Assembly (NCBI GenBank): GCA_020809705.1
Contig: CP085825.1
Coordinates: forward strand, 2,666,001 to 2,730,000
From: Calonectria ilicicola
Taxonomy: Eukaryota > Ascomycota > Sordariomycetes > Hypocreales > Nectriaceae
Length of the DNA: 64,000 nt
Reading direction: 5' to 3'
Position numbers and translations under genes: made by a program. The notes under the pieces are model-generated. The model did no database searches and had not been told where the DNA came from. It saw nothing but the letters and a program-made list of their open reading frames with translations. This document shows, one piece after another, positions 57,101 to 64,000 of this stretch. Numbering within the stretch: position 1 is the stretch's first letter; each line of letters begins with the position of its first letter.

Positions 57101-60100
57101 TGAGAACGGCCTGCATAGCTGGATTCGCGGCAAGGCGATGTCCTCCAGCAGCTCGGCCGGAATGCCCCCCGCATGCATCCTTTTCAGTGTATGTGCACCA
57201 ACAGGAACCTCCAACGCCCAAAATACACTTCCCGCCTCCAGTGTCAAAATGCAGCGGCGGCTGAAGGTTCAGCAGCCCCCGCCCATCGGCCTGCCGCTTG
57301 AGACGCCTCAAAGAGATAGATCACAGACGCGAGCCGTGTCGAGAGTCATCAGAGACACTACCTCAGCCAAGGCCGAGCCTTGCAAGACACTCAAATGCAG
57401 AGGAAACGTAAGCCGTCACCAATTGGAAGCAAGTGGTCTGGAGCCGCCGCCGCGGACGACGGCTTCCCATCTTTCAAACCCCGCATCAACATCCATCACG
57501 ACCCATCACGACCCATCACTTTCAACCTTCCCCGCTAGACTTAAGACATCGAAAGGACCAAAAGCCCGACCCCTCGGGCTTATCCTCTTCTTGGAAAGCC
57601 ACTCACTCAGCTTGAGCGCGCCAGCGCGGTTATTCTATTGCCTTTGCATCCGTCCATTCAGAACAAAGCCAAACGCCCGCACTATCAAACACCTCACCCC
57701 GCCATGAATTGCAAGCTGGCCACCATTTTCAGCTTGAACTCTCCGTCCCTCCCATCCCACCTCCCAATCGGCAAGGGCCTTTATTCCCGCTTTGAAACAT
57801 GTCGAAGCTGATGTCGCGTGCTCGTAGGCCTGTGGTGGTTGCGAAAGGGACATGTCACCTCGCCCTCACACACACACACACACACACACTCTCTCTCTCT
57901 CTCTCTCTCATACACCCCCCGTGCCATGGCGTATCCTCCATTACGCCCATTACGCCTCGATGCCATGGTGCTGAAAACAATCCGAGTCTGGTCTCCACCA
58001 TTTCAACTCGCTGCACCGCATCTCATGCTCATGTAAGATGCTTCACGCCGGCCCCTGCCACCACGCCTCGTCGCCGCCGCGTCCCCTCTTTATCCCCTCT
58101 CCTCCGCAGCCGTCCCATCAGCCCCGCCGCCTCAGGCCCTCTCACAAGTGGGCTTCTTCTAGCCAGCCAGCTTCGTCGAGAAACGTGATAACGCTCATGG
58201 CAGAGAGGACACGACCCTGCCACGGACCTCTCGGCCTCGCGTACCTCGGAGCCCCTCATCCTGTCTTTTTGATCCACCTTCGTCATCCAGCGTGTCCCCC
58301 GCAGAAATGCCAAGCGAGTGACTTCGGGTTCCCTCATACATACCACATATGAGGCAACCTAGCCAGCAAGTCCTCAATCTCAGTTGCCCATAGGCAGTCC
58401 GGACCCGGACTGCTACCCCCGCTCTCCCCTCTCTCTCCGTACCTGATTTCGATCTCCGCTCAGTGCTAGCGGGGCCGAGGCGGGATGTGTGAATCGCATC
58501 CGGCCGGCACCCCAAACGAGATAAACATGTTCACCGTTTTCGACAGAAGCTTCTCCCAGGCCCGCCCGCCATGCAAAGTAAAGGGCGGGTTTCGTACCGT
58601 TTCTCCAGATCCTTTTGCGGTGTATTGACCGCTCCTACTCTGAGTTGGCCATCGAGTTGTCTCTTCCCGTCTCTGAATTTCTATTACATTGTTGTATGAA
58701 TCGGCATGTCTCACCCCAGCTCCAGCTTTTCAATGCATTCTCAGACTCTTAGATGCATGTTTCTGATGTGATGCGGCAGCTGACTCTCCATAATCCCGTT
58801 TGCCACCCAAATGCTCAACGAAGTTAGCTTCTCCGTCTATGATTTCGCCCACTCTGGGTAAATTTTCATGGGGTAGTGTAGTTCTGCCACTGACCGTGTT
58901 CGTGTGTCAGCGAACTCGAGGCTCGTGCTGCAGGAAGCACTCCGGAGACATCACAAGTCTGTGCTGCTAATGGTTGGGTGCCCATTCAGAGGTACGTCTG
59001 TCTGGTGGTTCATCCGCTGTTGAATGTCTGTGCTTGCTGCGGTCTTTGAGCTAGTTACGGAATGGCCCGTTCCCTAGCTTCAAGCCTCTCTCCACCACAG
59101 GCTCACCGCCATGCCCTGTTGTCCTCAGTTTTCAAAACCACGTTTCACTCACAAACGGTGGGCGGCCAGCATCACTGGAATCACCGTTGCCGCACGAACA
59201 GTTCGGCGAGGTTATTCTTCATGCAGGTGGCAAGTGCCGTCCCCTGAGGCTGATTCCACCCCAGCAGCGTGTGGCATCTCTGTAGACTATCACAGCAACT
59301 ATCTTAGGCAGACGAGATGGTCTTGCCGGTTTCTTTTTTAGGAATCTCTCCATGCTGGTGGACGGCAGATTCCTTGGCAGGGGGTGTAATGTGATTCATC
59401 AACTTTGATGGTGTCGTGAGAACCCTCGTTAGCGCCAAAGTTGATGTGGTTCTCCGAGGGGATATAAACAACCATATCACGAACCCTGATAATCTAGCGT
59501 TCTTGTCGCACTCGTACTAAATACTCGGTAAAAAGTTGTAGATCCACATCGGTCGCGGTATTCGCAGTGTGATAATGGGATATTGATGCAGCTCATACGA
59601 CCTCTATGTGTTGGCTACCCTACATTGGTTTGTTTTCTCCACGGAGCGAGCGAGTAACGATTGGCATCACACGAATGTCAGAGCGAGGCTGTCGCTTCAC
59701 TCAGCGCTTGACACGTCAAAGCCCCCTTTTTTTCCCTCTATGGTTCTACGCATTGCTCCCAAGCATTTCGGGGAGCCTACCGTTTCAAATGCCGTATATA
59801 AGTCCAAAATGGGAATATGGGTTTTCTCTCAAGTCACACATACTTTTCCTAGTCGGAATTAAACATAGTGACTAGCACGATCAGCGAACTAAATTCTCCG
59901 GGGGACATAACCTCAACTGAAAGCTGCATGGGATTGTTGGATGTTGATCAAAGATCCCGGTTTGGTATGTCATTGTGGGCTCCCAGTGGCAACCCCCCAT
60001 CAATCTCTCTGAAGAGAGGTTTTACGCGCCGTAAGCCACTCCGTATAGTAGTCGGCTAGAGTGGCAATGGGTGATTGCAGATAAGTCCCCAGGACTCGTA

Positions 60101-63100
60101 CCCCAGCATGTATGCCGGTGACCGGGGTGGGTCGTCAACTGCAGTGAGCTGCGCCCTTTTATCCCTAAAGGTTGAGACAAGCAGCGGGGTGTGCAGCGAG
60201 CACGCTACGAGCTTTTTGATAGGCGTCAAAAAGCTCGCTAGGATTCTCTCCTGGCCAGGTAGGCCAAGGCGAATTATCGAATGGGCGGCTGCGCTTCGCT
60301 CTTTGCTCATGTAAACTATCCCGCTTTCCCGCCAGTGTGCATATCAAGCAGACCCTTTGTCAAAGGAACAGGCTATGTTTTACACCCCCCAGTCCTAGCT
60401 GCAGGTTGATGAGTTTTAGCGCCAGGCACGCCAAGTTTGGTCCGTATGAAGCAGGCGAGGGCTACTTGCTCCCATGATCGTCTGGCCTGAACCTGCGAAA
60501 CATGTTGACCCAACTGCACCGGCAGCACCTTGTGCTTCCCCGGGGCCTCACCCGACCCGCCTCTCCACACTTTCCTCAAACTAGTTGCTTGCTTCTCTTG
60601 CATCCTGCGGTTGATGGCGAATGAATCTGGGAGGGGAACGCAGAGGTGCGTCGGAGGCCAAAGCAACTCCGCCCCGTCTGATGCCGTCCTGTTGAGCCAC
60701 GTTTCCATTCCCGGGGACTTGGAGCCGAAGAAAAACCATTGTATCTACATATGCGCCTGCTAGTTCAATGCGATTGGCAGTAGGGTCATGTAAAAGGTGA
60801 AAGATGGTGGTATCCTAATCAGGAAGCGCAGTGGTTGGTCGGCATAAACCGGGAATAATCCAGAAATTAAACCTATGAATACTACACTCTGTATGCATGC
60901 ATATGATCAGGCGTGTGGTCCTTGTTTCTAGATTAGGATATGGTCTGCCGCTCTGAGACTCTGCAGACAAGTGTGCATAGTGTGGTGGCCAAATGGACTT
61001 CATGTCTCGCTTGACAAGCTGCTGCTGCTGTCAGGCGATGGACCATTGGATAATTTGCGCCGGAAATGATCTGTAAGATATGGATCGATGTCTTTATATG
61101 CATACGACCACCGTATACACTTACCCTTGCGCGCAAGATATTGATGATGTGAATATTATGCTGGGGTGTTGTGGGTTTGGGTTTGGGGCCCTGCGGGTGG
61201 CTACCTATCGGTTCTCATAAAAAAAACCTAGATCGGCACCTTGGGCCTAGCAGCCGAATAGTGTATATATCGTATCGACCGTTGCCAATTTTAGAAAAAA
61301 TTTAACTCGCTGTGACAGTGACCTTCCATCGTCTAGATAATCAAGAGCCACGCATGGTGTGTTCATCCAGTCTGGTCTGCTGGCTTAACGCCGACTGGAA
61401 ATGGTGATCCCCGAAGTCTCGCAAGGATGAGCTTTCCCGTCGAGAAAAAAAAAAAAAAATCACGGATGGCACCACGTATTGAGCAAATTGTCTGCAAACA
61501 GGATTATGCAACAGACCAACAATGCTACCAACAAGTCTTCAGCATCTGCGATGAGACCCTGGCCCAACGCCCATGTTGCTACGACATGCAGCACAGGATG
61601 TCAAGTTTGGCGCACCAATTGCTCCATGGTGGATGATTTTATGCAGGCGACAAAAAAAAGTGATGCTCGGGCATGCCAGACAACCAACTCGAATGAGATG
61701 TCACTCGCAGGACCAAGCTTCCCTGAACGAGCATAGCTGGCGGCTTTCATTGACGTTGTTTTAGTTGATGCCCCGTGCTTGCTCACCCCGTCCGTGTGCC
61801 CCCCCTGCTGAGTCGATCAGCTTGGCTATCGTGCAAGCTAGGGCTATCCTGGCTCCTCCACAACTTTCATTCTGTTTTCGCGCACTAGTCAAAACAACAG
61901 CCACAAAGATCGACTCCAATCCTTCTTCGCCCTTTTCAAATAGGCTTTCCGCGGGCAGATATGTGAGCGGATGACTTGGAGTTTTACATGTATGTTTCAG
62001 AGACACCATGCACCATGCGTATCCACCCCTTCAGCAGCATGGCTTTGGAGGCGAATCGACTTGGCCTGGAGCAGTGAGGTACTAGCACCTCACGCAGCAT
62101 GGGATGGCACGTAGCAGCCATAAATTAACACCCTGTGAGGAGTCAAGCGGGTCAGGGCCAGTGTGTGGTGGGGATCTAATTCAAGCCGATGGCCAGGCTC
62201 TGCAGGACGCAGGCCATTTTTCTGTGAAACGATCAGAGCCCTGGCACAGAGCTAACTGGATTCGTCCGGTAGCTGGAGCTCGCCAGTCCATGACTTTAGA
62301 TATTTCACCTTGAATCGGTGATAGGAGACAGCAATGATGAGCGAGAATGATGTTGTAATAGGCACATGTCAAGTCGTATAAGCATACACTCGAGACAGCA
62401 TGTGTGATTTGCTCACTACCTACATTTGCAAAGAAGGTTTGATGTAATGCTGCACCTGCCGACCAAGGATACTCATGAACCTGGAGACGAAAAGTGACTG
62501 CCAAAACGGTCGAGCTGCGTTACGCCGCGCGGGTCCTGACCTGGCTGCGGACCAACAAGTGCAAGCCGATAGTGATCGCGGGATCCTGACAGGGCCTGAA
62601 TGTGCGTAATTGTCCACCACGTTGTAGCGCACGCGCCAGCGCCAACTAGTCTAGATCGGATCCGGCAAGGTCTCGGGATCTGGCGAGTCCTTGGTGACGA
62701 CGTCGGCGGAGAAGCAACTGGCAGCTTGCGGACGGTGGAGTCAGGTATTGCGAGTGCAAGGACATGATGAGGAGCAAGTGGCCCGTTTCTGACGATCAGG
62801 GAAGGGTTTGCGGCTGCCATGAGGGGTTGGGTCGCTCGACGGCGACCAACTGGAGCAGGTGATGACTGACATGCCGCTAGAGGACCCGTCGCCCTCGATT
62901 TCGTACAGGGTGTCCATGGTTGGTCACTGAGACATTTCTTCAGGGCGCAGCGGAGGCAGCCTCTATTCGGCGCGAGTGCTTCAGGCGAGCGCGGTGCCCA
63001 TTGAAGGATGGACCCAACCTTGGCCATGTCGCCCCAGGCTAGGGCCAGTGGCACCGCCGTCACAACGGTCCTGTCTGCTGAGACGTAAAACGCCACTGAG

Positions 63101-64000
63101 TGAGAACGACGGCGGCGATGTGGGTTCAGAGTCGAGTGGGCGGCGCGGGATGGTGTGATTTCCGCATTTTGGCCCAACTTGGCTGGACACGGGCGCTGCT
63201 GCTGTTCCTATCGTCGTACAGACAATTGAAACATGTGTGCTTGGACTGCGCGGCCAACCGCATGGGAGGGCGTCGTTCTGGATTCTCGCTACTAATTATG
63301 ATGCGATGCATGGTTTAGGAGAAGGACATTCGGCTGTAGATGTTACAGAATCGGCACGTCGTGCGAGTGACGCGGAATGCAGCGGCTTGCTGTGCTGCTG
63401 CGCTGTGTGTGCTCACCCTAACCCGAAAAAAGACGCCATGTTGCTCAATCGTGTCCCTTGGCGAATTGGCCATTGCTCTCCATCACTTTCCTTGCCCTTG
63501 TGCAGATTATGATGGATTAGGGTGCGATGTGTTGCACCGTGCTCTCCGATGATGCAGATGAATGCAGGACAACCACCACCACCAAGGGATGGCCGGGATG
63601 TGGCCAGGCCGGCAGAGATGATGCAGACCCTCCCTCTCTGTCGTCCTTCAGGCCAGGGCATGGATGGTCCCGCACGATTGCAACCTTGCCTGGGCTGCCG
63701 AATGGGCGATCGGCGGTTGCCCCGTAGCTCGCCCGCTGGCTGGTTGTTTGCACCTACCAAGTGCCAGGGCATGATGCCAGCGCAAGCAGCAAGCCCGGTC
63801 TGCCATACAAGCCAGCCCGTTCTCCTGCCAGTCAGCGCGCGACGGCAATGGGACGGGTGGTATGGAAGCGGGCCTGGAGCCGATCCAATCTTGACGAAGC
63901 CGAAAGATGAGCGATGCGATGTGATGTTATGGTGCATTTTGGCCTCACTGGCTCACCACTCATCGTCCAATTTCCTACGTGGGTTGCTCCAGCAGACTGC
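54124..64000. other. Gene-poor right arm
   Basis: Nearly 10 kb without a convincing protein gene. The left end (to about 55.1 kb) is purine-rich on the plus strand, consistent with a pyrimidine-rich 5' leader of the disordered-protein gene. The remaining ORFs are short, overlap on opposite strands and show no recognisable domain. A CA/CT microsatellite lies at 57867-57909. It could be the upstream region of a gene beyond the window, or harbour noncoding transcripts. Confidence 0.5.
57867..57909. repeat. Compound (CA)n(CT)n microsatellite
   Basis: About eleven CA units run directly into about ten CT units, in noncoding DNA. Confidence 0.95.

Noticed and set aside
56652..57311. Overlapping open frames on both strands (219 codons minus, 168 and 189 plus)
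   Set aside because: They are mutually exclusive, low in recognisable content and typical of GC-rich noncoding sequence.
61466..61636. Small cysteine-containing frame (56 codons)
   Set aside because: Five cysteines suggest a small secreted protein, but it has no signal peptide, no supporting context and overlaps another open frame.

Overview
This window is nuclear DNA from a filamentous ascomycete. Evidence: short introns (47-140 bp, with one of 241 bp) with GTATGT/GTAAGT-type donors and CTAAC-like branch points, Zn2Cys6 and Clr5-type regulators, and a White Collar 2 homologue. The proteins look like Sordariomycetes, most likely Hypocreales; this is judged by eye from the protein sequences, not from a database search. 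I see no prokaryotic, plasmid or viral module, no rRNA or tRNA gene and no CRISPR array.

Seventeen protein genes can be supported. From left to right: tim10 (mitochondrial import chaperone), an STB6-like protein, RMD5/GID2 (ubiquitin-ligase RING subunit), a UPF0658 Golgi membrane protein, a long gene-poor stretch with an A+T-rich island (about 8.9-13.4 kb), a cytosolic GH31 glycosidase, a calcineurin-like phosphatase, then a possible small metabolic block made of a Zn2Cys6 regulator, a flavin monooxygenase and a 14-spanner MFS exporter (17.6-24.8 kb). Next come RAD50, SDH4 (complex II anchor), wc-2 (blue-light/clock GATA factor), a small DUF7721-like protein, an amidase, a PHAF1/UPF0183 protein, D-lactate dehydrogenase, a Clr5-domain protein, an enoyl-CoA hydratase/isomerase-like protein and a disordered protein of unknown function. 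The last 9.9 kb (54.1-64 kb) contain no convincing protein gene.

Most genes are conserved housekeeping genes with independent promoters. Gene pairs are often divergent with 0.7-2.3 kb between starts, or convergent with short 3' intervals. The only group that might act together is the regulator/monooxygenase/exporter trio.

I did not find a convincing new biological system. The observations most worth checking are an internal duplication in the Clr5-domain protein, a coding-looking N-terminus of the UPF0658 gene that lacks an in-frame AUG, two microexons (18 nt in SDH4, 17 nt in the amidase), an altered GNH motif in the phosphatase, upstream ORFs before wc-2, and the long gene-free right arm. 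Exon boundaries were worked out by hand from splice consensus and reading-frame continuity; none was checked against transcripts.
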